From positions 1 to 47,047 of the forward strand of contig NZ_FZOD01000073.1 in NCBI RefSeq assembly GCF_900188345.1: a stretch of DNA of 47,047 nt. Reading direction: 5' to 3'. This document shows, one piece after another, positions 1-7,387 of the stretch (positions are counted from its first letter, which is position 1; each line of letters begins with the position of its first letter). Source of the stretch: Streptosporangium subroseum (lineage in GTDB: Bacteria; Actinomycetota; Actinomycetes; Streptosporangiales; Streptosporangiaceae). A model generated the notes under the pieces. That model worked only from the letters and a program-made list of their open reading frames with translations, ran no database searches and was not told the DNA's origin. A program made the position numbers and the translations under genes.

Positions 1-2
1 CG

Positions 3-806
3 TCCACCCCGGCCCGCACGTGGCTGCTGGCGGCCGAGGGGGACCTCGACGGGGCACTGCGATCTCTCACGGAGGTCTCCGTGCTCGCCTCGCACGACGC
101 GTTCGATTCGTACGGTGTGTTCGCTCCACACGAAGTGCCCGTCCCGCACGACGCGTCCACCTCGCATGACATGTTCGCCTCGCATGACGTGTTCGCTCCG
201 TACAAGGTGCCCGTCCCGCACGACGCGTCCACCTCGCATGACATGTTCGCCTCGCATGACGTGTTCGCTCCGTACAAGGTGCCCGTCCCGCACGACGCGC
301 TCGCCTCGCACGACGTGTTCGCGCTGCACGACGCCGTGCGGCTGGGTGCTCCCGGTCTGGTCGTGGAGCGGCTCAGGCGGTGGCCCGGCGGTCTCGCCTC
401 GCTGCTGACGGCTCACGCGACCGCGCTGATCTCGCGCGATGGGCAGGCCCTGGACCGGGTGGCGAGCCGGCTCGAACAGCGTGGTCTGCTGCTCCACGCG
501 GCCGAGGCGTCCGCGCAGGCGGCCATGATCCACCGGGATCACCGGGCCGCGCGCACCTCGCGGAACAGGGCCTCGACGCTGGCCCGGCGCTGCCAGGGAG
601 CACGCACTCCGGTCCTGGTCGACGCCACGCTGGGAGAGCTCACCCCCCGGCAGCGGCAGATCGTGGGCCTGGCCGCCACGGGCCTGACCAACCGGCAGAT
701 CGCCGAGCAGCTCACACTGTCCATCCGTACGGTGGCCAACCACCTGTACGGCGCCTACGAGCGCCTCGGCAGCGGTGACCGGACCGGGCTGGGAAGCCTG
801 TTCTGA
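3..806 (+). CDS. LuxR-family large transcriptional regulator, C-terminal part (5' end outside window)
   Basis: The frame is open from base 3, so the gene begins upstream; the GTG at 81 follows a GGAGG-like stretch but the residues before it (ARTWLLAAEGDLDGAL) fit the helical TPR-like middle of LAL-type (MalT-like) regulators, so it is read as internal. The last 60 residues are a LuxR helix-turn-helix: LTPRQRQIVGLAATGLTNRQ, then IAEQL, SIRTVANHL and a YERLG segment. The piece before it, with EGARTP-like wording and many Ala/Arg helices, is also typical of the family. Known family role: ATP- and ligand-responsive DNA-binding activator; the ATPase part is not in this window. Odd feature: about 66 residues of near-perfect in-frame repeat (117-314) sit inside the helical region. 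Its target is unknown; the gene converges on the CHAT gene. Confidence 0.85.
   Translation, partial: STPARTWLLAAEGDLDGALRSLTEVSVLASHDAFDSYGVFAPHEVPVPHDASTSHDMFASHDVFAPYKVPVPHDASTSHDMFASHDVFAPYKVPVPHDALASHDVFALHDAVRLGAPGLVVERLRRWPGGLASLLTAHATALISRDGQALDRVASRLEQRGLLLHAAEASAQAAMIHRDHRAARTSRNRASTLARRCQGARTPVLVDATLGELTPRQRQIVGLAATGLTNRQIAEQLTLSIRTVANHLYGAYERLGSGDRTGLGSLF
117..314 (+). repeat. 72-bp in-frame tandem repeat inside the LuxR-type gene
   Basis: GTGTTCGCTC recurs at 117, 189, 261 and 315, so the spacing is 72, 72 and 54 bases. The 24-residue unit reads roughly VFAPYKVPVPHDASTSHDMF plus ASHD; the last copy lacks six residues. Copies one and two differ only around positions 126-135. The period is a multiple of three, so copy number can change without breaking the frame. 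Confidence 0.9.
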
Positions 807-810
807 CGGA

Positions 811-981
811 ACACCTCCGAACCCCGCCGGTTCCCCCCGGACCGGCACGTCTCCGAACCTCTGCCGGTTCCCCCCGGACCGAGACCCCCTGCCGGTCCCC
901 CCGGACCTGCGCTCCTCCGAACCCCGCCGGTTTCCCCAGATCGAGATTCATCCGAGCCCCCGCCGGTTCCCCCGGGCCGGG
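811..981. repeat. Imperfect ~36-bp tandem repeat, five copies, between convergent genes
   Basis: Units built on CTCCGAACCCCGCCGGTTCC followed by CCCCGGACCG start near 811, 847, 884, 912 and 946. The third is shortened to about 28 bases and the fifth is the most diverged. They fill the space between the LuxR-type gene (stop 806) and the CHAT gene (stop 1028), which converge. No coding sense; possibly a repeat-expanded terminator region. Confidence 0.75.
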
Positions 982-1027
982 AAATTTCTCCCCGGACCGG
1001 GGACGTCCGCTTCCCCGCGCGGTGCCG

Positions 1028-3631
1028 TCAGGCAGCTCCGATCGCGGAGAAGGCCCATCCGGCCGCCTGGTGGACGGCGTCGTGCGGCGGCGCCCGCCTC
1101 GCGTCGCGAAGGGCCTCGGCCATCGTCAGCCCGGCCCGCATCCCCTCGTGGAGGGCCAGCATCAGCGGCACCACGGCCTCGTCGTTGACCGGGACGCAGC
1201 TCGCCACGATCCCCGCGGTGCCGAGCGGCAGCAGCGCCGCGGCGAGGCCGAGCAGCTCGTCCGACCCGACCGAGGCCAGCCTGCCGGAATCACAGCTCGA
1301 CAGGATGATCTGATGGGGGCTCCGGCGCAGGCGCTCGAAATCGTGCACGGTGAGCGGGCCGTCGTCCATCCGGAGCGAGGAGAACATCGGGCTGTCCGCC
1401 CGGAAGGTCCCGTGCGCGGCGATGTGGGCGAGAAGGCAACCGTCGATCGCCTCGAGGACGGCGGGCACCGACGCCGTGCCGTTCTCCAGCACGGTCGCCC
1501 CGCCGTACCGGCTCGCCAGCCGCGGCACCTCCGCGCCGCCCGTCGCCAGGTCCGGACCGCGGACAAGCACGAACCGCCCCTCGGGGGGAGGCTCGATCTC
1601 TCGGGCGCGCAGCCAGCAGCTCGCGGACGGCGCCACGCTGAACGCGCGTTCGCGCAGCGCGGGCAGCAGCGCCCACGGCACGCCGTGCAGCCTGCCCGGC
1701 GGGACCACGACGACCGGGCCCGTCCCGAGGTGCCCTACGGCGGGGCCCAGCAGAATCTCCTCAAGGCGGCGGCCACCGGCTTCGAGGAGGGCGAGACGGC
1801 CGGCGTCACCGGTGTGGGCGAGCCTCCGGAGGCCGGCGGACAGGTGGTCGACCTCGGCCATCGCGTCGGCGAACCGTCCCGCGGGAAACCGGCGCACCCG
1901 CCCGTTGCCGCAGAGCAGGACGTGCAGCTCGCCGTCGACCGCGACGATCTCGACCAGCCTGCCGTCCTCGATCCGGTCGAGAAGCCGCCGCACGTCGAGC
2001 CGGCGACCGTCGCTCCTCCCCTCGCCGCGGATGTGGAGCGTTCTGGAGCGGATCTCCCGTTCGAGGCGGCGCCGCTCGCGTTCCAGTGCGGGGATCGACG
2101 CGCCCGCCGACCGCGCGGCCTCCGCCCGGCTGGTTATCTCCCGGAAGGCGGTGAGGTCCCGCAGGAGCGCGGGGTCCGCGGGCGGGCGCGTGGGAGGGGC
2201 GGTCAGTACGGTGGCCCGCCACCGCTCGCTCCAGACGAGCAACCGCCGCGGACGGTCCGACCGCAGGCTCGCCCGCTGGGCGAGCACGGCCAGCTCCGCT
2301 CCCTGGGCGGTCGCCCGTGCCCGCAGTTCGGAGGCGCCCAGTGTCAGCCGGTGCTCGTCGAGCAGGTCGAGGCCGCGCCGGCAGGCGTCCAGCACTCCCC
2401 TGACGGATCCCGCGGCCTCGGCCCGGAGGGCCTGCGCCGCCCAGCCTCCCACCCGGGCGAACGCCGGTCCCCTGGACCGTCCGCGTGCGGCGGCGACCAG
2501 GTGCCGCTCGGCGTCGTCCGCCCATCCGAGGGCGAGAGCCGTACGGCCCGCCAGCAGCGACGCCTCGACGGCACTCGGCGAGCCCAGCTCCGACAGCCGC
2601 GCCGCCACCGTGGCGGCATCGCCCACCAGCCGCCCCGAGATCCGTCCCCCGGCGACGCGGGCTTCGACGAGCACCAGCCGGGCGTGCACCTCCCACCACT
2701 CGCGGTGCTGGCTGGAGAACAGACTGATGGCCGCCGTGGCCCGCGCTATCGCCGTCGCGGCGTCGCCCGTGGCGTTCGCCGCCCGTGCGGCGGCGAGCAG
2801 GAGCTCGGCCCTGCGCGTGCTCTGCCCGCCGATGCCGTCCAGCGCGTTCGTCGCGCCGTCGGCCTCGTCGAGCGCCTCGCGCGCGAGCCCCGCCGCCATG
2901 AGGACCTCGCAGCGCCGGATGTTCAGCATGAACATCGGGGTGCCGAGCGCCGCGTAACTCCGGGCGGCCTCGTCGAACAGGCGCAGCGCCGCGGGGATGT
3001 CCCCCGAGCGGAAGGCCGCCAGGCCGCGACTCTCGACGGCGTCCGCCTTGTCGTGCTCCTGGTCGGTGGTGGCCCACAGGCGCTCCGCGCTGCCGAAGTC
3101 GGCCTCGGCCCGCTCGACCGAACCCATCGCCAGGTGGACCGTGGCGCGGAGGGTGAGCGCGCGAGCCGTCCAGATCACGTCGCCGGCCTGCCGCAGGACG
3201 GGGGTGGCCCGCCTGAGGTCGTCCAGTGCCTGCCGGTGGTGCCCGAGGACCCACCAGACGTAGCCGCGCCGGAACAGCACGCGGGCGAGGGTCGTACCCG
3301 CTCCCCGCTCGACCGCCTGGTCCAGCGCCTTCATCGCGTGCCGCGTCCTGCCCGCGTGCATGAGGGCCGCACCGAGGGTCGCGAGCACGTCGGCCTCCCG
3401 ATCGGGAGAGCCGGAGCGGGCGGCCAGGGCGCGGGCACGCCGCAGGTGAGTGAGCGCGGCGCCCAGGTCGCCGAAGTCGCGCTCCCAGATCCCGATGACC
3501 TGGTGGGCCACGGAGGCGTCGTGAGCCGTCGGCCCGGCCTCCAGCACGGCCCGCGCCCCCGAAAGCGCGTCCTTCGGCCGGGCGAAGACGAGGGGGAGCA
3601 GGTCGAGAATCGGTGGGCTTCCCCCGGTCAC
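1028..3631 (-). CDS. TPR-CHAT protein (caspase-like protease domain)
   Basis: 867 residues. The N-terminal ~550 residues are Ala/Leu/Arg-rich helical repeats of TPR type; the C-terminal ~280 residues are a CHAT domain (caspase HetF associated with TPRs). The expected catalytic pair is visible: HIAAHG with His near residue 740 and SSCDSG with Cys near 780, followed by the conserved GTAGIVAS strand and an NDEAV segment. CHAT domains are clan CD cysteine proteases; known members act in regulated cell death, gasdermin cleavage and Csx29 of type III-E CRISPR. No signal peptide or membrane segment, so cytoplasmic. The GTG start at 3631 is 88 bases from the divergent subtilisin-like gene, suggesting a shared control region. 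Together with the sigma factor and small protein it forms a candidate signalling cassette. Its substrate cannot be read from sequence. Confidence 0.93.
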   Translation of the reverse strand: MTGGSPPILDLLPLVFARPKDALSGARAVLEAGPTAHDASVAHQVIGIWERDFGDLGAALTHLRRARALAARSGSPDREADVLATLGAALMHAGRTRHAMKALDQAVERGAGTTLARVLFRRGYVWWVLGHHRQALDDLRRATPVLRQAGDVIWTARALTLRATVHLAMGSVERAEADFGSAERLWATTDQEHDKADAVESRGLAAFRSGDIPAALRLFDEAARSYAALGTPMFMLNIRRCEVLMAAGLAREALDEADGATNALDGIGGQSTRRAELLLAAARAANATGDAATAIARATAAISLFSSQHREWWEVHARLVLVEARVAGGRISGRLVGDAATVAARLSELGSPSAVEASLLAGRTALALGWADDAERHLVAAARGRSRGPAFARVGGWAAQALRAEAAGSVRGVLDACRRGLDLLDEHRLTLGASELRARATAQGAELAVLAQRASLRSDRPRRLLVWSERWRATVLTAPPTRPPADPALLRDLTAFREITSRAEAARSAGASIPALERERRRLEREIRSRTLHIRGEGRSDGRRLDVRRLLDRIEDGRLVEIVAVDGELHVLLCGNGRVRRFPAGRFADAMAEVDHLSAGLRRLAHTGDAGRLALLEAGGRRLEEILLGPAVGHLGTGPVVVVPPGRLHGVPWALLPALRERAFSVAPSASCWLRAREIEPPPEGRFVLVRGPDLATGGAEVPRLASRYGGATVLENGTASVPAVLEAIDGCLLAHIAAHGTFRADSPMFSSLRMDDGPLTVHDFERLRRSPHQIILSSCDSGRLASVGSDELLGLAAALLPLGTAGIVASCVPVNDEAVVPLMLALHEGMRAGLTMAEALRDARRAPPHDAVHQAAGWAFSAIGAA

Positions 3632-3719
3632 GGATTGATGTTAGACGTGAGGAAGGTGTATCAGCCAGGGATCGGCGGGCTCTTGCTGACGACGAATCCA
3701 CTTCGCGAAGGACCGTGAC

Positions 3720-5180
3720 ATGGCGCCCGACAGATTCCAGGAGCAGTTCGACCAGATCCAGCGAGCGATGGCGGACATCCCCCTCTCCGCGGGACCGGAC
3801 GACGCCCCCGAGTTCCTCTACGAGAAGGGCTACGTCCTGGCCCGCGACGAGGAGGCCCACCTCGTCGTCGACGCCGTCGCCGACAGATTCCGGGAGACTC
3901 CCGGCAGGGAGAGACTGGTGCGCCGGGCCGGGCCGGAGGTCAACCCGGGCGGCGTCTCCCGGATCCAGGTCGGAGACCCGGGCGAGGGCGGCGGGTGGAG
4001 CGACCGGAACGTGTCGGACGCCCTGCGCGTCATGCGCGACCAGGAGCATCGGGCGGGGCGCCGGCTGGTGAGCCGCAACCACATGGTGTCGATCGCCGTG
4101 AACTGCTGCCCGGGTGACGAACCGGTGCCGCGTGCTCTGCCGCGCAATCCGGAGGTGGTCCAGAACGCCCTGTCCCCGGGCAACCCGGTGTCCATCCTGG
4201 TGATCGACACCGGGCTCGTGAAGGATTACAAGGCCTACTGGGAGGAAGGGTCGTCCATCGAGGGCGACCTCAACCGGGGAGGGGGGTCCATCGGGGGCGA
4301 CGGCAGGGTGGATCCGATCGACGACAGAGGCATCCTCAAGCAGTACGTCGGCCACGGCACGTTCATCGCCGGACTGGTCGCCGCGGTGGCCCCCAACACG
4401 AGGATCACCGTCCGGAACACGCTCCAGAACGCCGGCGCCATCAGCGAGTACGCACTCGGCGGGAAGCTGTTCGAGGCGGTCTCCGGAGGATGGCCCGACA
4501 TCATCAGTCTCTCCGCCGGGACGCCGAACGGATGTCACAGCACCCTCAAGGGGCTGGAGCCGTTCATGGAGGCCCTGCGCGCGCAGGACCGGACCCTGCT
4601 GGTGGCCGCCGCCGGCAACAACTCGAGCGCCACGCCGTTCTGGCCGGCCGCCTACGCGGCGCTGCCGGGATACGAGGACGCGGTGGTGTCGGTGGGGGCG
4701 CTGAGGGGCGACGGCGAGTTCGGGGCCTGCTTCAGCAACCACGGGTCATGGGTCAAGGTGTACGCGCCCGGAGAGGGGCTGGTCAGCACCTTCACCGGCA
4801 TCCAGGAGCCCGTGCGCTACGAGTACCAGCACTCGACCTACGACGCGTGCCGGTACGGCTTCTCCTATGCCTGCACCTGCCAGCGGCCCAAGCACGTCGG
4901 CGCGCTCAGCGAGAAACGCCACCCGACGCCGGCCGACGTGGAGACGACCCGGTTCGAGGGCCTGGCGCAGTGGAGCGGCACCTCTTTCGCCACCCCCCTG
5001 GTGGTCGGCATGATCGCCGACTACATGACGGCGAACAAGGAGACCGATCCCCGGGCGGCCGCGAGAGAACTCTTCACGGCCAATACCGGATTCGCCGAGG
5101 TCCGTGGCGCCTGCGTTCCCGCGCTCCGGCCGACCACCTGGAGCCCCACCCCGGTGGTGAAGCTTCCTTCTCGCTCATGA
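3720..5180 (+). CDS. S8 family (subtilisin-like) serine protease, cytoplasmic
   Basis: 486 residues. The catalytic triad is complete: Asp163 in ILVIDTG, His212 in GHGTFIAG and Ser422 in SGTSFATP, with the oxyanion Asn300 in AAAGNN. There is no signal peptide, lipobox or transmembrane segment, and the first ~150 residues form a hydrophilic extension (contains NCCPGDEPVP) rather than a recognised I9 propeptide. This suggests an intracellular, regulated protease rather than a secreted degradative subtilisin. An insert rich in Cys/Tyr (residues ~370-390) lies before the Ser motif. ATG at 3720 is preceded by GAAGGA. Its stop overlaps the start of the sigma gene (ATGA), so the two are translationally coupled. 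Divergent from the TPR-CHAT gene. Confidence 0.92.
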   Translation: MAPDRFQEQFDQIQRAMADIPLSAGPDDAPEFLYEKGYVLARDEEAHLVVDAVADRFRETPGRERLVRRAGPEVNPGGVSRIQVGDPGEGGGWSDRNVSDALRVMRDQEHRAGRRLVSRNHMVSIAVNCCPGDEPVPRALPRNPEVVQNALSPGNPVSILVIDTGLVKDYKAYWEEGSSIEGDLNRGGGSIGGDGRVDPIDDRGILKQYVGHGTFIAGLVAAVAPNTRITVRNTLQNAGAISEYALGGKLFEAVSGGWPDIISLSAGTPNGCHSTLKGLEPFMEALRAQDRTLLVAAAGNNSSATPFWPAAYAALPGYEDAVVSVGALRGDGEFGACFSNHGSWVKVYAPGEGLVSTFTGIQEPVRYEYQHSTYDACRYGFSYACTCQRPKHVGALSEKRHPTPADVETTRFEGLAQWSGTSFATPLVVGMIADYMTANKETDPRAAARELFTANTGFAEVRGACVPALRPTTWSPTPVVKLPSRS

Positions 5181-5815
5181 CACATCTACGGGCTGGTCCC
5201 GCGACATACGATGACATCCCGGATACAAGGGGTGAGGCCGTGGATCGCGACTCGATCGGCAAACTCTTCCAGGCCGCCGTCGGCGGAGACGCGGCGGCCT
5301 GGAAGGCGCTCGTGGAAGGCCTGAGCCCGCTGGTGTGGTCCGTCGTCCGGGCACACGGGCTGACGGAGGCCGACGGGCAGGAGGTCTACCAGACCACCTG
5401 GTTCCGGTTCGCGCAGCACCTGCGCCGCATCCGTGAGCCGGAAAAGGCCGGATCCTGGCTGGCCAGTACGGCACGGCACGAGTGCCTGAAGGTGATCAAG
5501 GCGACGCGCCGCCTCGCGCCCACCGACGATCCGGAGGTGCTCGACCGGGCCGGCGACGACCGGACGCCCGAGCAGTCGGTGATCGACGCGGAGGAGGCCG
5601 CGGCGGAGGCTGAGCGGGTCCGGCAGGTCTGGAGTGCGTTCCAGGAGCTCGGCGAGAACTGCAAGCGGTTGCTGCGCGTGCTGATGGCGTCCCCGCCACC
5701 CAGCTACCAGGAGGTGTCGGCGGCGCTGGGCATCGCCGTCGGGAGCATCGGCCCGATCAGGCAGCGCTGTCTACGGCGACTCCGTGCCCATCTGGCCGAG
5801 CAGGGGATCCGGTGA
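5177..5815 (+). CDS. ECF-like sigma-70 family RNA polymerase sigma factor
   Basis: 212 residues. A region 2 segment (PLVWSVVRAHGLTEADGQEV, then YQTTWFRFAQHL and the SWLASTARHECL helix) and a C-terminal region 4 HTH (SYQEVSAALGIAVGSIGPIR with RCLRRLRAHL) are clear. Region 3 is absent, as in ECF sigma factors. The ATG at 5177 overlaps the protease stop by ATGA; a GTG at 5240 after AAGGGG is an alternative start that would remove 21 residues with no sigma homology. The stop overlaps the next GTG start (GTGA). No zinc-finger anti-sigma is next to it, so its control probably lies with the other cassette members. Target promoters are unknown. Confidence 0.88.
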   Translation: MTHLRAGPATYDDIPDTRGEAVDRDSIGKLFQAAVGGDAAAWKALVEGLSPLVWSVVRAHGLTEADGQEVYQTTWFRFAQHLRRIREPEKAGSWLASTARHECLKVIKATRRLAPTDDPEVLDRAGDDRTPEQSVIDAEEAAAEAERVRQVWSAFQELGENCKRLLRVLMASPPPSYQEVSAALGIAVGSIGPIRQRCLRRLRAHLAEQGIR

Positions 5816-5853
5816 ACGACGAGCACCGGGCGAGGGATCCGGTGAACGACGAG
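5804..5853 (+). repeat. Direct repeat duplicating a translation start
   Basis: The 20 bases GGGATCCGGTGAACGACGAG occur at 5804-5823 and again at 5834-5853, 30 bases apart, so both contain an in-frame GTG start (5812 and 5842) with an identical upstream and downstream context. Confidence 0.9.
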
Positions 5854-6267
5854 GACGCGCTGGAGGACATGCTCCGCCACGCCGCCGGAATCATCGACCC
5901 CGTCCCCGCGCATCTGCTCCAGACGGCCGTCGAGGCCTACGCGCTGAACACGCTCGACGCCGAACTCGCCGAGCTGACCTTCGACTCCCTGGACCAGTCG
6001 GCGGCCGTTCGAGGGGCCGGCCAGCCGCGGATGCTCACGTTCCTGGGACATGGGCTCACCCTCGATCTGGAGATCACGGCCGGTCGTCTCGTGGGCCAGC
6101 TGATCCCGCCCCAGACCGCGGAGATCGAGATTCTGGGATCACGACAGATCACGATCACGACCGATACCCTCGGCCGTTTCACCTGCGAGCACGTGGCCAC
6201 CGGACCGTTCAGTCTCAGCTGCAAGGCCGACGGCGTAGTGATCACTACCGAGTGGCTCACCGTTTGA
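5812..6267 (+). CDS. Small cassette protein, carboxypeptidase-regulatory-like beta-sandwich; possible sigma partner
   Basis: 151 residues, hydrophilic, no signal peptide. The N-terminal third is helical with the phrase DPVPAHLLQTAVEAYALNTL then DAELAELTFDS. The C-terminal half (RLVGQLIPPQTAEIEIL, then TTDTLGRFTCEHVATGPFSL) has the spacing of a carboxypeptidase-D regulatory-like or CnaB-like beta-sandwich. I have a general recollection of similar small proteins next to sigma, CHAT/TPR and peptidase genes in other actinomycetes but cannot give a family name. Being co-translated with the sigma gene (GTGA overlap), it could be its regulator or a protease substrate; that is inference. A second in-frame GTG with the same context lies at 5842. 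Confidence 0.8.
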   Translation: MNDEHRARDPVNDEDALEDMLRHAAGIIDPVPAHLLQTAVEAYALNTLDAELAELTFDSLDQSAAVRGAGQPRMLTFLGHGLTLDLEITAGRLVGQLIPPQTAEIEILGSRQITITTDTLGRFTCEHVATGPFSLSCKADGVVITTEWLTV

Positions 6268-6299
6268 CGTCCTCCCCGGTTTGAAAACCGGGGATTCCA
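6268..6299. repeat. Hairpin resembling an IS200/IS605 end or terminator
   Basis: CCCCGGTT-TGAA-AACCGGGG (6274-6293) is a perfect 8-bp stem with a tetraloop, just after the stop of the small cassette protein. The surrounding wording (GTCCTCCCCGG before, GGGGATTCC after) resembles ends of IS200/IS605-type elements common in actinomycetes. It could simply be the terminator of the operon. No tnpA or tnpB is present. Confidence 0.45.
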
Positions 6300-6363
6300 G
6301 CGCCCGGCCTTCCCCCCGGATCTCTGGAAGAAGGCGATCCAAGATCGGGACATGACCGCGCCC

Positions 6364-6450
6364 ATGGTTTTCGGAATCTTCCCGTTGGGAATGGCCGGTG
6401 GGCCGGACGGGCTCGCCCTGGGGCCGCCGGACGACGGTGAGACAGGGTGA
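6364..6450 (+). pseudogene. N-terminal fragment of a hypothetical protein
   Basis: The reading MVFGIFPLGMAGGPDGLALG then PPDDGETG ends in TGA after 28 codons. The wording resembles the conserved beginning of longer actinobacterial proteins, and the break falls directly where the transposase-like fragment begins. Interpreted as a gene cut by insertion and decay; the parent family is not firmly identified. Confidence 0.4.
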
Positions 6451-6546
6451 GCCGACCGATAGGGCCTGGCGGCGGATCGAGCCGCTGTCGCCCGCCACGG
6501 ACGGGCGGGGACGTCCGGGGCGGGACTCTCGCCAGGTCGTCGCCAG
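6449..6546 (+). pseudogene. IS5-type transposase N-terminal remnant
   Basis: The reading EPTDRAWRRIEPLSPATDGR then GRPGRDSRQVV matches the characteristic start of IS5-family (DUF4096-like) transposases: a (T/S)D-x-x-W-x-x-I-x-P-L-L-P phrase followed by GRP-x-x-D-x-R-x-V. The expected continuation (YRTG, PWRDLP) is missing, so only a short dead fragment remains. The rest of 6268-6590 holds no gene I can support. Confidence 0.6.
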
Positions 6547-6590
6547 GGCGCACGGGGCAGAGGTGGCCACCCATCGGTGATCACCTGAGC

Positions 6591-7277
6591 TCAAACGAGG
6601 TCCGAGCCCGTCGTGTGATCTCCGATGGCCTGCGGGGCGGAGTAGAGAGAGGTCATCCAGATGTGGGTGAGCACGTCGACGAGCGCGTCCTGGTCATCGA
6701 ACGGGGCCACGTCGATGGTGGCGAGATAGTAGAGCCGCTCGCCGAGCCAGGTCAGGGCGGTGGCCAGAGCGGTGGCGTCGACGGCGGTGTGCGCGATGGC
6801 GCCGGAGGCGCGGTCGTTGGCGATGCGCTCGGCGGTGGCGACGGTGTAGCCGTTCATCAACTGGAGCCAGAGCGCGCTCAGATCGGGGTCGCTGCGCCAG
6901 TTCTCCACGATCGCTCGTAGCACGGGCGCCTCGTCGCGCCAGAGCTTGGCTCCCTGGCTGATGCCGTGGCGGACGGTTGCCCGCTGCTCCTGCTCCTCCG
7001 CGTGCCCGAGCCACGGCTGGGCCGCCTCATGCCCCTGGTCGACGGCCCGGCGGACCAGTTCGGCGAGGACCTGGTGCTTGCCGGCGAAGTAGAAGTAGAA
7101 GCTGCCGCGCGAGACATCGGCCGCGGTCAGGATGTCGGCCACGCTGAGCTCGTCGAAACGACGGTCGTCCAGCAGCCGCCGGGTGGCGTCCAGAATCACC
7201 TGGCGAAGATCCCGATCGTCGCGCCCGGCCCGGTGAGAACGGCGGCGTGCCTGCGGCGACTCGTCTCGATCCCCCAT
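6591..7277 (-). CDS. TetR family transcriptional regulator
   Basis: 228 residues from the ATG at 7277; longer readings up to 7484 would run through the divergent promoter repeats and are rejected. The N-terminal HTH is typical: a DLRQVILDATRRLLDD helix, then LSVADILTAADVSRGSFYFY with FAGKHQVLAELV. The C-terminal ~150 residues are the helical ligand domain. It is divergent from an aldo-keto reductase, and the shared 110-bp gap contains 13-bp direct repeats, so it probably represses both itself and the reductase. The ligand is unknown. Confidence 0.9.
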   Translation of the reverse strand: MGDRDESPQARRRSHRAGRDDRDLRQVILDATRRLLDDRRFDELSVADILTAADVSRGSFYFYFAGKHQVLAELVRRAVDQGHEAAQPWLGHAEEQEQRATVRHGISQGAKLWRDEAPVLRAIVENWRSDPDLSALWLQLMNGYTVATAERIANDRASGAIAHTAVDATALATALTWLGERLYYLATIDVAPFDDQDALVDVLTHIWMTSLYSAPQAIGDHTTGSDLV

Positions 7278-7308
7278 GGCGTCATCGTAACGCGCCAGCT
7301 GAACCCTC

Positions 7309-7356
7309 TGTATAGACATCGTGTATAGACATTCCGTATAGACACGGCGTATGGTC
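7309..7356. promoter_or_regulatory. Tandem 13-bp operator-like direct repeats between tetR and reductase
   Basis: TGTATAGACATCG (7309), TGTATAGACATTC (7322), CGTATAGACACGG (7335) and a partial CGTATGGTC (7348) are contiguous at exactly 13-bp steps. They lie between the divergent starts at 7277 and 7388. A TATA-GAC...GTG-TATA near-palindrome can be drawn across neighbouring units, fitting TetR dimers bound side by side. The reductase SD AAAAGGAG lies downstream at 7374-7381. Confidence 0.75.
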
Positions 7357-7387
7357 CCCTTTTGAGATCGAATAAAAGGAGATCGGC

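Noticed and set aside
1022..3718. 898-codon open frame on the plus strand across the CHAT gene
   Set aside because: It is the high-GC antisense frame of a gene with clear CHAT motifs and has no domain sense.
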